44,993 nucleotides of DNA from Methylosinus sp. Sm6 (GTDB lineage: Bacteria > Pseudomonadota > Alphaproteobacteria > Rhizobiales > Beijerinckiaceae), in contig NZ_JAINDZ010000037.1 in the NCBI RefSeq assembly GCF_019802345.1, positions 1 through 44,993 of the forward strand. Direction: 5' to 3'. Below are positions 1 through 7,268 of the stretch, piece by piece (the stretch's first letter is position 1; every line of letters begins with the position of its first letter). Both the position numbers and the translations under genes were made by a program. Under the pieces are notes generated by a model, which had not been told where the DNA came from, did not search any database, and saw only the letters and a program-made list of their open reading frames with translations.

Positions 1-1
1 G

Positions 2-751
2 GCGCGGGCAGGCGCCGAGGAGCGCCGCGGGCCGCGCGGCGCCGGAGCGCGGCAGGAGATGCGGCCCCGCCGGCCGCGGCCGGAAGGCGAGGCTGCGCGC
101 CCGCGTCGGAGCGAGCGGCCATCCGGTCCCCGCTCCGAAGGGCGCGAGACATTCGAGCGGCGCGGCCGCGAGGATTTGCGGCGCGAGGACGAGCGCGCGG
201 CGCGACCTCGCCGCCCGCGTCCGGACGGCGAGGCCGCCAGACCGCGACGCGACTATTCGTCCGGTCCCCGCCCCGAGCGGCGTGAAAATGTCGAGCGCCG
301 CCCCCGCGAGGATTTCCAGCGCGATAGCGAGCGCGCGGCGCGGCCGCGCCGCCCACGGCCGGACGGCGAGGCCGCCAGACCGCGCCGCGACTATTCGTCC
401 GGTGCGCGCTCCGAGCGGCGCGAAAATGTCGAGCGCCGCGGACGCGAGGAGTTCCAGCGCGACGGCGAGCGCGCCGCACGGCCCCGCCGCCCGCGTCCGG
501 AGGGCGATGCGCCCGCCAGGACGGGGTTCGCCAAGACGGGAGGCGCCAAGACGGGGTTCGCCAAGCCGCGCCGCGACGACCGCAAGGAGGCGCGGCCCCG
601 CTCCGGCGAGCGCGAGGGCTTCGAGCGGCGCGGCCCACCGCGCGGCGGCAAGCCCGGAGGCGGCAAGCCTGGAGCCGGCAAGCCAGGCAACGGCAAGCCC
701 CGCGGGGGCAGGCCGAGCGGCAGCCCGCGCAAGCCGCGCGGAGACAAGTAA
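2..751 (+). CDS. rRNA pseudouridine synthase, Arg/Pro/Gly-rich C-terminal tail (5' partial)
   Basis: The reading frame is already open at the window edge, so only the C-terminal extension is visible and no catalytic domain can be checked. What is seen is a very basic, low-complexity tail rich in Arg, Pro, Glu and Gly. It contains a 46-residue (138 bp) repeat: the peptide DYSSG recurs at that spacing, followed by (P/S)ERRENVERR. The last 60 residues turn into Gly-Lys-Pro repeats such as GGKPGGGKPGAGKPG. Assignment to an RsuA/RluB-type 23S/16S pseudouridine synthase is inferred from context: in many Hyphomicrobiales such an enzyme with a disordered basic tail lies directly before rsmD. The tail presumably contacts RNA. 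Another basic RNA-binding protein is possible. Confidence 0.6.
   Translation, partial: ARAGAEERRGPRGAGARQEMRPRRPRPEGEAARPRRSERPSGPRSEGRETFERRGREDLRREDERAARPRRPRPDGEAARPRRDYSSGPRPERRENVERRPREDFQRDSERAARPRRPRPDGEAARPRRDYSSGARSERRENVERRGREEFQRDGERAARPRRPRPEGDAPARTGFAKTGGAKTGFAKPRRDDRKEARPRSGEREGFERRGPPRGGKPGGGKPGAGKPGNGKPRGGRPSGSPRKPRGDK
115..520 (+). repeat. In-gene tandem repeat, 138 bp period
   Basis: The segment carrying GACTATTCGTCCGGT occurs at 251 and again at 389, with the surrounding codons (Glu-Arg-Ala-Ala-Arg-Pro-Arg-Arg-Pro-Arg-Pro before, Glu-Arg-Arg-Glu-Asn-Val-Glu-Arg-Arg after) repeated in frame. A third, more diverged half-unit flanks on each side. The period is a multiple of three, so copy-number change would keep the frame. 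Confidence 0.75.
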
Positions 752-864
752 TGCTCGGGCAGGGTCTCGGATGCGCGGAGCCCCCTCCCCGGCCCTCCCC
801 CGCAGCACGGGAGAGGGAGTGGATTCGGCTCTTCATCGGCATTGCGCGCGGGGGCGGCTAGGCG

Positions 865-1419
865 ATGCGCATCGTTGCCGGCGCGCTGCGCGGCCGCGTG
901 CTGAAGGCGCCGCACAGCCAGTCGATTCGCCCGACCTCGGACCGGCTGCGCGAATCGATCTTCGACATTCTCGCCCATGCCTATGGCGATCCGGTCCCCG
1001 GCGCCCGCGTCATCGACCTCTTCGCCGGCGCCGGCGGGCTCGGCCTCGAAGCCCTTTCGCGCGGCGCCGAGCGGGCCATGTTTGTGGACGACGGCGCCGA
1101 GGCGCGCGCGCTGTTGCGCGCCAATATCGAAGCGCTCGGCCTCGGCGGCGTCACCCGCATCTTCCGGCGCGACGCGACCAAGCTCGGCCTCGCGCCGCCG
1201 GGCGAGCGCTTCACCCTCGCCTTTCTCGATCCGCCCTATGGCCGCGGCCTCGCGCCTCGCGCATTGAGCGCGCTGCTCGCGGGCGGCTGGCTCGCCGAGG
1301 AGGCGCTGATCGTCGTCGAGGAGGCGGCCGAGGAGCCGCTGCCCCTGCCAGAAGGCGTCGCCGAAGCCGAGCGTCGTCGCTATGGCGACACACAGATCGT
1401 CTTCGCGCGCCGCGTCTGA
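865..1419 (+). CDS. rsmD: 16S rRNA (guanine(966)-N(2))-methyltransferase RsmD
   Basis: Transfers a methyl group from S-adenosylmethionine to N2 of G966 of 16S rRNA during 30S assembly in the cytoplasm. The 184-residue length is usual for the family. It opens with the typical MRIVAGALRGR, has the SAM-binding loop DLFAGAGGLGLEAL starting at residue 51, an acidic strand end at D75-D76, and the catalytic DPPYG at 122-126 that marks N2-guanine/N6-adenine methyltransferases. The preceding gene is the putative pseudouridine synthase, so two rRNA-modifying enzymes sit side by side. There is no clear terminator after it; a decayed copy of the ychF leader begins only 8 bases past the stop. Confidence 0.95.
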   Translation: MRIVAGALRGRVLKAPHSQSIRPTSDRLRESIFDILAHAYGDPVPGARVIDLFAGAGGLGLEALSRGAERAMFVDDGAEARALLRANIEALGLGGVTRIFRRDATKLGLAPPGERFTLAFLDPPYGRGLAPRALSALLAGGWLAEEALIVVEEAAEEPLPLPEGVAEAERRRYGDTQIVFARRV

Positions 1420-1426
1420 GCGTAGA

Positions 1427-1520
1427 CTTGCCTGTGATGCCCCGCGCCGTCCATACTGCGCCGCAGCGATTTTCTATACGACCGGGGACGCGCATGGTCT
1501 CCAAATGCGGAAATCGTCGA
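1427..1520 (+). repeat. Decayed duplicate of the ychF leader and first codons
   Basis: This stretch matches the true ychF start region (2457-2548) about 1030 bases downstream. CTTGCCT begins both copies, exactly 67 bases before an ATG in each. Shared blocks include CCATA, GCGCCGCAGCGA, TTTCT, GGACGC and, after the ATG, CAAATGCGGA and ATCGTCG. By eye roughly three quarters of positions agree, with small indels. One extra A after the sixth codon shifts the frame relative to ychF. Confidence 0.75.
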
Positions 1521-1565
1521 CCGGCGTCCGAATTGCGCAGAGACTTTCAAGAACGGACGAACACC

Positions 1566-2210
1566 GTGCTACGCGAGCTTGTGAACAAATTTTCGGGCCG
1601 TCAACTCACGGCGATCATCTTGGCGGCGATCTTGGTCCCGGGCGCGGTCGGAGCCGCCGTGACTTTTCAATCGGTCGCGATCGTCGATCCTTTCACCAGA
1701 AAACAAGCGTGGGTCGATAGCAGTCGAAGACTATCCGTTTTCGACCCGATCGCGGGATATCGGAACAACCCTTTGAACATGGTCGAGATTTACGTAAGCA
1801 ACAACATATCTAGATGCGAGACACGTTTTCAATACAAGGTTCCCGCAGGCAAAGCATTGATCATCACGGCCATCAGCGGATATGAGCAATATTATAATTT
1901 GTCCTATGCCGGAATTACTGTTTACGACGAAGCGAACTGTCAGGGCGCCGTGTTGACGAGTCATTTTTCCCCTGTGTCGAACTCGAGCCTGTATGCTCCG
2001 ATCGCCATCGATCTCGGCGTCGGAATTCTCGTGAAGCCCGGCAAGACCGTTTCCGTCGCGTCGACATCCAACGTGGGCCTTACTTTCCTGCATGGCTATC
2101 TCGTGCCGGCCGCCGCTGCGCCGGCCGCCGGCCTCGCCGAGACCGAAAGTGAGCCCACGCCGATCACGGCGGACGAATTCGCGGCGAAGCTGAAGCGATA
2201 CAAGCAGTGA
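1566..2210 (+). CDS. Unknown exported or membrane-anchored protein
   Basis: I do not recognise the family. With the GTG start chosen here the product has 214 residues: a short basic start (LRELVNKFSGRQ), a hydrophobic stretch LTAIILAAILVPGAVGAA that looks like a signal peptide or N-terminal anchor, then a probably beta-rich domain with two cysteines (ISRCETRF and EANCQGA) that could form a disulfide, and an Ala/Pro-rich linker leading to a charged C-terminus (ITADEFAAKLKRYKQ). The frame is also open from an ATG at 1494, but that ATG and the 24 codons after it belong to the decayed ychF-leader copy, so I prefer GTG. Base composition is visibly more A/T-rich than the neighbours, which suggests later arrival between rsmD and ychF. 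Confidence 0.6.
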   Translation: MLRELVNKFSGRQLTAIILAAILVPGAVGAAVTFQSVAIVDPFTRKQAWVDSSRRLSVFDPIAGYRNNPLNMVEIYVSNNISRCETRFQYKVPAGKALIITAISGYEQYYNLSYAGITVYDEANCQGAVLTSHFSPVSNSSLYAPIAIDLGVGILVKPGKTVSVASTSNVGLTFLHGYLVPAAAAPAAGLAETESEPTPITADEFAAKLKRYKQ

Positions 2211-2523
2211 CGTGGACCGAGGGCGTCGAGCAAAACGGCGAGCGCAAGCGGAGAAGCGCGTGGGCCGGGCCGCGACAATGAGCTGGTTGGAGCTGGCCGC
2301 GCCGCCGCCGCGGCCGCGAGCCCTCGCGCCAGCAAGACTGAAGCGACAATCGGTGAACGAATTTCGACGAGCGTGACGCCGCCTCGGCTGGGCGCAGGCG
2401 CGCGGAGCCCCGGCCACCCGGACGCGGCCGACCTCACGGCCTGCCTCGCCCCCGCCCTTGCCTTTTTTCCCGCTCCCGCCCATACCGCGCCGCAGCGAGC
2501 TTTCTGCGAGGACTAAGGACGCC
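2211..2523. other. Intergenic region before ychF
   Basis: GC-rich spacer with no convincing ORF or terminator. Its last ~67 bases are the ychF leader, of which a second, degenerate copy lies upstream of the preceding gene. A purine-rich ACTAAGGA 5-12 bases before the ychF ATG is a plausible ribosome binding site. Confidence 0.5.
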
Positions 2524-3621
2524 ATGGGCTTCAAATGCGGAATCGTCGGCCTGCCCAATGTCGGCAAGTCGACCCTGTTCAACGCGCTGACGCAGACCGC
2601 GGCGGCGCAGGCGGCCAATTATCCCTTCTGCACGATCGAGCCCAATGTCGGCGAGGTCGCCGTGCCCGATCCGAGGCTCGACAAGCTGTGCGAGATCGCC
2701 GGCTCCAAGCAGATCATCCCGACGCGCCTCACCTTCGTCGACATCGCCGGCCTCGTGCGCGGCGCCTCCAAGGGCGAGGGGCTGGGCAATCAGTTCCTCG
2801 CCAATATTCGCGAATGCGACGCCGTCGCCCATGTGGTGCGCTGCTTCGAGGACGGCGACGTCACCCATGTCGAGGGCGGCGTCGATCCGATCCGCGACAT
2901 CGAGACGATCGAGACCGAGCTGATGCTCGCCGATCTCGACAGCCTCGAAAAGCGGGTGATCCCGCTCGAGAAGAAGGCCAAGGGCGGCGACAAGGATTCG
3001 AAAGAGCTGCTCGATCTGATGCGGCGCTGCCTCGATCTCTTGCGCGAGGGCAAGCCGGCGCGCCTCGTCGAGATCAAGCCGGAGGAGCGCGGCGCGCTCG
3101 CCGGCCTCGGCCTGCTCTCGTCCAAGCCCGTGCTCTATGTCTGCAATGTCGAGGAGGGCGCGGCGGCGGCCGGCAATTCCTTCTCGGAAAAGGTCGCGGC
3201 GCGGGCGCGCGAGGAAGGCGCGGCGACGGTGGTCGTCTCGGCCAAGATCGAGAGCGAGATCGCCGTGCTGCCGGCCGAGGAGCAGACGGATTATCTCGAG
3301 GCGGTCGGCCTCGCCGAGCCCGGCCTCAACCGCGTCATCCGCGCCGGCTACGACCTCCTGCATCTCCTCACTTATTTCACCGTGGGGCCGAAGGAGGCGC
3401 GCGCCTGGACGATCGAGGCGGGCACGCGCGCGCCACAGGCGGCGGGCGTCATCCATACGGATTTCGAGAAGGGCTTCATCCGCGCCGAGACCATCGCTTT
3501 TGCCGATTATGTCGCGCTGCGCGGCGAGGCCGGCGCGCGCGAGGCGGGCAAGCTGCGGCTCGAGGGCAAGGATTATGTGGTCGCCGACGGCGACGTGCTG
3601 CATTTCCGGTTCAATACGTGA
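2524..3621 (+). CDS. ychF: Redox-regulated ribosome-associated ATPase YchF (Obg family)
   Basis: Cytoplasmic P-loop ATPase of the Obg/HflX superfamily that binds the ribosome and prefers ATP to GTP. The ATG chosen gives 365 residues, the usual size. Seen: the Walker A loop GLPNVGKST at 9-17, the switch region [11 protein letters not shown] at 33-43, the Walker B/G3 segment DIAGLV at 73-78, and NVEE in place of the G-protein NKxD motif, which fits ATP preference. The C-terminal TGS-like domain ([11 protein letters not shown] through FEKGFI and DGDVLHFRF) is complete. The frame is open further upstream, but the start is fixed by homology of [16 protein letters not shown] to the family. Confidence 0.96.
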   Translation: MGFKCGIVGLPNVGKSTLFNALTQTAAAQAANYPFCTIEPNVGEVAVPDPRLDKLCEIAGSKQIIPTRLTFVDIAGLVRGASKGEGLGNQFLANIRECDAVAHVVRCFEDGDVTHVEGGVDPIRDIETIETELMLADLDSLEKRVIPLEKKAKGGDKDSKELLDLMRRCLDLLREGKPARLVEIKPEERGALAGLGLLSSKPVLYVCNVEEGAAAAGNSFSEKVAARAREEGAATVVVSAKIESEIAVLPAEEQTDYLEAVGLAEPGLNRVIRAGYDLLHLLTYFTVGPKEARAWTIEAGTRAPQAAGVIHTDFEKGFIRAETIAFADYVALRGEAGAREAGKLRLEGKDYVVADGDVLHFRFNT

Positions 3622-3675
3622 CGCGGCCCGGCTGTCGTGAACCGAGGGCAATTGCACCACGGAAAAAATCCTCGA

Positions 3676-3793
3676 CCCTCGTCCTGAGGAGCCGCCGCAG
3701 GCGGCGTCTCGAAGGACGGCCGCAGGGCGAATTCAAAGGTTTCTCCCCGTTGCCGTCCTTCGAGACGCCCGCTTCGAGAGTTCAGGACGAGGG
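3676..3793. repeat. REP-like inverted-repeat element, copy 1
   Basis: Outer arms CCCTCGTCCTGA (3676-3687) and TCAGGACGAGGG (3782-3793) pair perfectly. Inner arms GGCGTCTCGAAGGACGGC (3703-3720) and its exact complement (3752-3769) pair over 18 bases. The right flank continues into GTCCTTCACCCGATCGCC (3807-3824), the end sequence shared with other elements in the window. Related copies lie at 14454-14573 and 23368-23480. It fills most of the gap between ychF and the SGNH-like gene. Confidence 0.85.
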
Positions 3794-3980
3794 TGATGGG
3801 TCTGCAGTCCTTCACCCGATCGCCCGCCATCGGAAACCAACATTTGATCTCGGGGCGCAGGCGGTCGTATGAATAGAATCGAGTGGCGTGACCGGTTCGT
3901 CAGTCTTCACCGCCGGCGGTGCGGCCCCGCATGGCGATAGGGCCGGAAAGGCTCGCGACAACAAAGGATCAAGCGTCGAG

Positions 3981-4781
3981 ATGGTCGTCTACGCCCCGGA
4001 CCGAGACCTCAAAGACACTGCCGCGGGAACCGCATCCATTCAGCCGGCGACGAAGGTGATCCTCGCGGGACATTCCCATTTGACCGCCTTGACTGTCAAT
4101 CACGTGAAGAACCCGCCTGCGTTGCGTGCGCTGCGCCAGCACGGCAATCTGCACGTGCTGGAAGGAACCTGGCCGCGCGACCCCGCCTATTGGCGGGCGC
4201 TCGCCGACCACGCCGCCGGCGCCCATGTCGTGATCGTGTGGGGCGGCAATGAGCACAATGTCAGCTTTTTCTTCCAGGCCGCATTCGCTTTCGACTTCCT
4301 GTCCAACAAGGTGAAGCGGCTGGTCCCGAGCTTTCAAATCGTCTCGCAGAGCCGCATCAGGCGCCGCTTCAACGAGATCGATCTCTTTGAGCTCGACCGC
4401 GTGCTGCCGATTCTGAACGCGCGCATGCCGGCCTCGGTGACGCTGGTCGGCACGCCGCCGCCCAAGAAGGACACGGAGGCTCTGCGCAAGCTCTTGGAAA
4501 GAGAGCCCTATTTCTGCGATTGGGCGGCGCAGCTCGGCCAGAGCGTCGCCGAGATCAAGATCACCGAGCCGCACATCCGGCTCAAGATGTGGTTCCTGCT
4601 GCAGGATATGATCGCCGAGATCAGCGAGCGTTACGGCGCCCGCTTCATCCCGGTGCCGAGCGAGCTGCAGGACGAGGACGGCTATCTGCTGGAGCAATAT
4701 TGGCACCCGGACGTCACTCACGCCAACGCCGCCTATGGGGCGATCGTTCTGCGCAAGGTGCTGGAGCAAGTCGCTCGGTGA
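3981..4781 (+). CDS. SGNH-hydrolase-like protein
   Basis: A 266-residue protein with the layout of an SGNH/GDSL hydrolase, though divergent. VILAGHSHLTAL (Ser32) sits where block I (GDSHT-like) is expected, with His replacing the usual Asp. VIVWGGNEHN (Asn90) matches the block III Gly-x-Asn oxyanion element. Near the C-terminus WHPDVTHAN (Asp244, His247) matches the Asp-x-x-His block V. No signal peptide is visible, so it is probably cytoplasmic. I chose ATG with AAGGA upstream; a GTG at 3888 is in frame but adds a low-quality extension. Its TGA overlaps the GTG start of the GSCFA gene, implying translational coupling and a shared job, perhaps on a surface glycan or acyl ester. Substrate unknown. 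Confidence 0.7.
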   Translation: MVVYAPDRDLKDTAAGTASIQPATKVILAGHSHLTALTVNHVKNPPALRALRQHGNLHVLEGTWPRDPAYWRALADHAAGAHVVIVWGGNEHNVSFFFQAAFAFDFLSNKVKRLVPSFQIVSQSRIRRRFNEIDLFELDRVLPILNARMPASVTLVGTPPPKKDTEALRKLLEREPYFCDWAAQLGQSVAEIKITEPHIRLKMWFLLQDMIAEISERYGARFIPVPSELQDEDGYLLEQYWHPDVTHANAAYGAIVLRKVLEQVAR

Positions 4782-5878
4782 AGAAGGGCGCGAGCCATCC
4801 CTATCTGACGCTGCCCGACACGGCGTTCTGGTCGAGGTCCGTCGCGCGGAGCTACGACGCCCGCGCGCTCGTCGACCCCGCAGCGCCGCTGCTGCGCGCC
4901 GACGACAAGATCATGTCGGCGGGAAGCTGCTTTGCCGCCAATATCATCCCTTTCTTCGAGAGCGCCGGCTTCCCATACGTCCGCACGGAATTCGTCGATG
5001 AAGCCGATCGCTATGGCTATCATCTCTATTCCGCCGCCTATGGGAACATCTACACGGCGCGCCAGCTGCGGCAGCTGCTGGAGCGGCTCGCGGGCTCGTT
5101 TCGCCCGATCGAGGACCGCTGGCGCATCGGCGAGGCGGTGATCGACCCGTTCCGCCCGGGCCTCCCCGATCCGGCCGGATCGGACGAGGAGTTCGACCTG
5201 ATCCTCGATTCGCACCACGCGCGGTTTCGCGAGGCCATCCGGCGGGCGAGCCTCTTCATCTTCACCCTGGGGCTGACCGAGGCCTGGGTTTCCAAGGCGG
5301 ATGGGGCGGTCTTTCCCGCCTGTCCGGGGACGATCGCCGGCGCTTTCGATCCCGAGCGCCACGCCTTCGTCAATTTCCGCAGCAGCGACATTCGCGACGA
5401 TCTGCTCGAGAGCATGCAGCTGCTGAAACGATTCAATCCCGCCATTCGCATGATGGCGACCGTCTCGCCGGTCCCGCTGGTCGCGACCGCCTCCGGCGCC
5501 CATGTCCAGCGCGCGACCGCCTACAGCAAGGCGGCGCTGCGCGTGGCATGCGAGGAGGCGGCGCAATACTGGCCCGACCTCGTCTATTTCCCGGCCTATG
5601 AGATCGTGACGGGACCGCATTCGGCCGGCTTCTTCGAGGCCGATCTGCGCCAGGTGAGCCCCGCGGGCGTGCAGGCGGTGATGGATGTGCTGTTCCACCA
5701 CAGCGAGACGCCCGCGAGCACGGCGGACGACCGCGCCAGGCGCGAGCAGATGCGCCGCGCCGGCGAGCTGTCGAAAGCGCTCTCGGAGCGCGAATGCGAG
5801 GAAATGGCCGCGGATCGCGCGCCTGAGCCTCCCCTCGAGGGGGAGGATCGGCCGGCGAAGCCGGACGGGGCGGGGTGA
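4778..5878 (+). CDS. GSCFA family protein
   Basis: The 366-residue product carries the GSCFA signature as AGSCFAAN at 48-55, the defining motif of a family related to SGNH/GDSL esterases but of unproven function. Other family-like blocks are FTLGLTEAW, VSPVPLVAT and YFPAYEIVTG. GTG is taken as start because it overlaps the TGA of the SGNH-like gene by three bases (GTGA) and gives the conserved opening PYLTLPDTAFW. No signal peptide or membrane segment is seen. The last ~17 residues (PPLEGEDRPAKPDGAG) are encoded by a mobile-looking repeat also found downstream of the second OprP-like porin, so the natural C-terminus has been replaced or extended. Function is inferred only from family and pairing. 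Confidence 0.85.
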   Translation: MKKGASHPYLTLPDTAFWSRSVARSYDARALVDPAAPLLRADDKIMSAGSCFAANIIPFFESAGFPYVRTEFVDEADRYGYHLYSAAYGNIYTARQLRQLLERLAGSFRPIEDRWRIGEAVIDPFRPGLPDPAGSDEEFDLILDSHHARFREAIRRASLFIFTLGLTEAWVSKADGAVFPACPGTIAGAFDPERHAFVNFRSSDIRDDLLESMQLLKRFNPAIRMMATVSPVPLVATASGAHVQRATAYSKAALRVACEEAAQYWPDLVYFPAYEIVTGPHSAGFFEADLRQVSPAGVQAVMDVLFHHSETPASTADDRARREQMRRAGELSKALSERECEEMAADRAPEPPLEGEDRPAKPDGAG

Positions 5879-5879
5879 C
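5828..5879. repeat. Palindromic repeat family C, copy 1 (inside GSCFA gene end)
   Basis: CCTCCCCTCGAGGGGGAGG followed by TCGGCCGGCGAAGCCGGACG and GGGCGGGGTGA. The same arrangement occurs at 18730-18781. It consists of two short palindromes (CTCCCCTCGAGGGGGAG and CCGGCGAAGCCGG). Here it is translated and supplies the stop codon of the GSCFA gene. Confidence 0.8.
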
Positions 5880-5967
5880 GCGAGGGGTGATCCGACCGAC
5901 GCCGCGGGACTTGCGCCCGCGCCTTCGCCTTCCCATTTCGGCGACGGGTTCGCCGATCGGAGTTCTC

Positions 5968-6657
5968 ATGCTGCAAGCCGCCATCGACGCCGCGCGCCAG
6001 ATTCTCTCGCCGCCTTTCCGCAATGTGCTGTTCAAGAGCCTCGGCATGACCTTCGTGCTGCTGGCGCTCGCCTGGGTCGGGCTCGACAAGCTCACCCTCT
6101 CCTTCGTCAGCGTCGACAATGTCATCCTGCACACGGCGATCACCTTCGCGACCGGCGCCGGGCTGGTCGTCGGCCTCGCCTTTCTCATCGCGCCGATCTC
6201 GGTTCTGGTGGCGGGCCTGTTCCTCGACGATCTCGCCGAGATCGTCGAGAAGGAGATCGATCCCGCCGGCGAGCCCGGACGCCCGCTCCCGGCCGGTCAG
6301 GCCCTCGTGATGGCGCTGCGCTTCGCGCTGGTTTCGGCCGGCGTCAATTTCATCGCTCTGCTGCTGCTGCTCGTGCCCGGCATCAATGCGATCGTCTTTC
6401 TCGTCGCCAACGCCTTCCTGTTCGGCCGGGAATATTTCGCATTCGCCGCGACGCGCTACCGTTCGCTCGAGGAGGCGCGCGAATTGACACGCCGCCATGC
6501 GACCGCCTTGTTCCTCGCGGGGCTGCTCATCGCCGGCTTCGTGTCCGTGCCGGGGCTCAATCTGCTGACGCCGCTCTTCGGCGTCGCCTTCATGGTGCGC
6601 CTGCACAAGCGACTCGCGGCGGCTCCCGCGCCGCGACCTTTTGTGCGCGCGCCGTGA
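5968..6657 (+). CDS. EI24/CysZ-like multi-pass membrane protein
   Basis: A 229-residue inner-membrane protein with about four to five hydrophobic segments: FVLLALAWVGL, AITFATGAGLVVGLAFLIAPISVLVAGLFL, ALVSAGVNFIALLLLLVPGINAIVFLVANAFLF and ALFLAGLLIAGFVSVPGLNLLTPLFGVAFM. The layout, the FGREYF motif between helices and the closing P-x-x-N-L-x-x-P-x-x-x-x-A pattern fit the EI24 domain family, which includes the sulfate transporter CysZ; sulfate transport here is not shown. The start ATG has CGGAG a few bases upstream; an earlier in-frame ATG would add a proline/arginine-rich stretch atypical for the family. It follows the GSCFA gene on the same strand after ~90 bases. Confidence 0.8.
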   Translation: MLQAAIDAARQILSPPFRNVLFKSLGMTFVLLALAWVGLDKLTLSFVSVDNVILHTAITFATGAGLVVGLAFLIAPISVLVAGLFLDDLAEIVEKEIDPAGEPGRPLPAGQALVMALRFALVSAGVNFIALLLLLVPGINAIVFLVANAFLFGREYFAFAATRYRSLEEARELTRRHATALFLAGLLIAGFVSVPGLNLLTPLFGVAFMVRLHKRLAAAPAPRPFVRAP

Positions 6658-6664
6658 ACGGCGT

Positions 6665-6710
6665 GCGTCGACGAATTTGAAGCCTCTCGAGAGCGAGCCT
6701 TCAGGCTCGC
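6665..6710. repeat. Intergenic repeat family B, copy 1
   Basis: Begins GCGTCGACGAATTTGAAGCC and ends with the palindrome GAGCCTTCAGGCTC. Near-identical to 11209-11255 and recognisable at 44765-44811. Its distal end overlaps the start of the convergent GNAT gene's last codons and could act as a bidirectional terminator hairpin. Confidence 0.8.
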
Positions 6711-7252
6711 GCCAGATCGCCTGCATGGACTTCATAGAACAGGCACGGCTCCTCACGCCCTCGCGCGGGCGCAAACACCATCGCTTCGCCGACGCGCCGC
6801 ATTCCGCACGCCTGCATGACTGCGAAGGAGGCCGTATTCTCGATCTGCGCGCCGGCGCGAATTCTGGCGAGATCGAGCCGCTCGAAGCCGGCGGCGAGCG
6901 CGACCGGCGCCAGCTCGCGCATGTAGCCTCGGCCTTGGAACGGCTCCGCCAGCCAATAGCCGAACGATCCCGAGGACGAATCGTCTTCGCGCTCGATCGT
7001 CGCCCATCCGAGCAGTTCGTCTGTGGCTATGTCGGCGATGGCAAAGCCGAGTCCATCGCCGGCGCGCGCGAGCGCCCGCCAATGCTCGATGCGCTCCGCG
7101 GCCATCGCCGGAGTGAACGGAAGCGGCCAGGACGCGAGCCAGCGACTCACCGCCGGCGTCATCCATCGCGAGGTCGCAACCGCGTCTCGCTGCGCCACGC
7201 AGCGCAGCCGCAGCCGATCTGTCTCGAGCGGCGGAAAGAGATCGTCGCCCAT
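6701..7252 (-). CDS. GNAT family N-acetyltransferase (RimJ/RimL-like)
   Basis: Acetyl-CoA-dependent transferase of the GNAT fold, 183 residues. Seen: the start LETDRLRLRCVAQRDA typical of RimJ/RimL-type enzymes, a central GYWLAEPFQGRGYMRE containing the acetyl-CoA pyrophosphate-binding Q-G-R-G-Y, and the later NTASFAVMQACGMRRVGE, the family's conserved N-x-x-S-x-x-V-x-x-x-x-G-M/F block. The substrate (ribosomal protein N-terminus, other protein or small molecule) cannot be read from the sequence. It is followed on the same strand by nothing for 40 bases and is preceded 16 bases upstream by the NDUFA9-like gene, so the two may be co-transcribed. Confidence 0.88.
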   Translation of the reverse strand: MGDDLFPPLETDRLRLRCVAQRDAVATSRWMTPAVSRWLASWPLPFTPAMAAERIEHWRALARAGDGLGFAIADIATDELLGWATIEREDDSSSGSFGYWLAEPFQGRGYMRELAPVALAAGFERLDLARIRAGAQIENTASFAVMQACGMRRVGEAMVFAPARGREEPCLFYEVHAGDLARA

Positions 7253-7268
7253 TCCAGTTCGCTCGCGG

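Noticed and set aside
282-1565. Long open frame joining the 5' end of the window to the unknown exported protein
   Set aside because: It runs antisense-like through the pseudouridine synthase tail and rsmD in another frame with Arg/Pro/Ala-biased composition; high GC keeps such frames open. Only the part from 1566 has protein-like features.
2434-3660. 408-residue minus-strand frame opposite ychF
   Set aside because: Complement of a well-supported gene; composition (Arg, Leu, Asp, Gly-rich) is that of a GC-rich shadow frame and no family is recognised.
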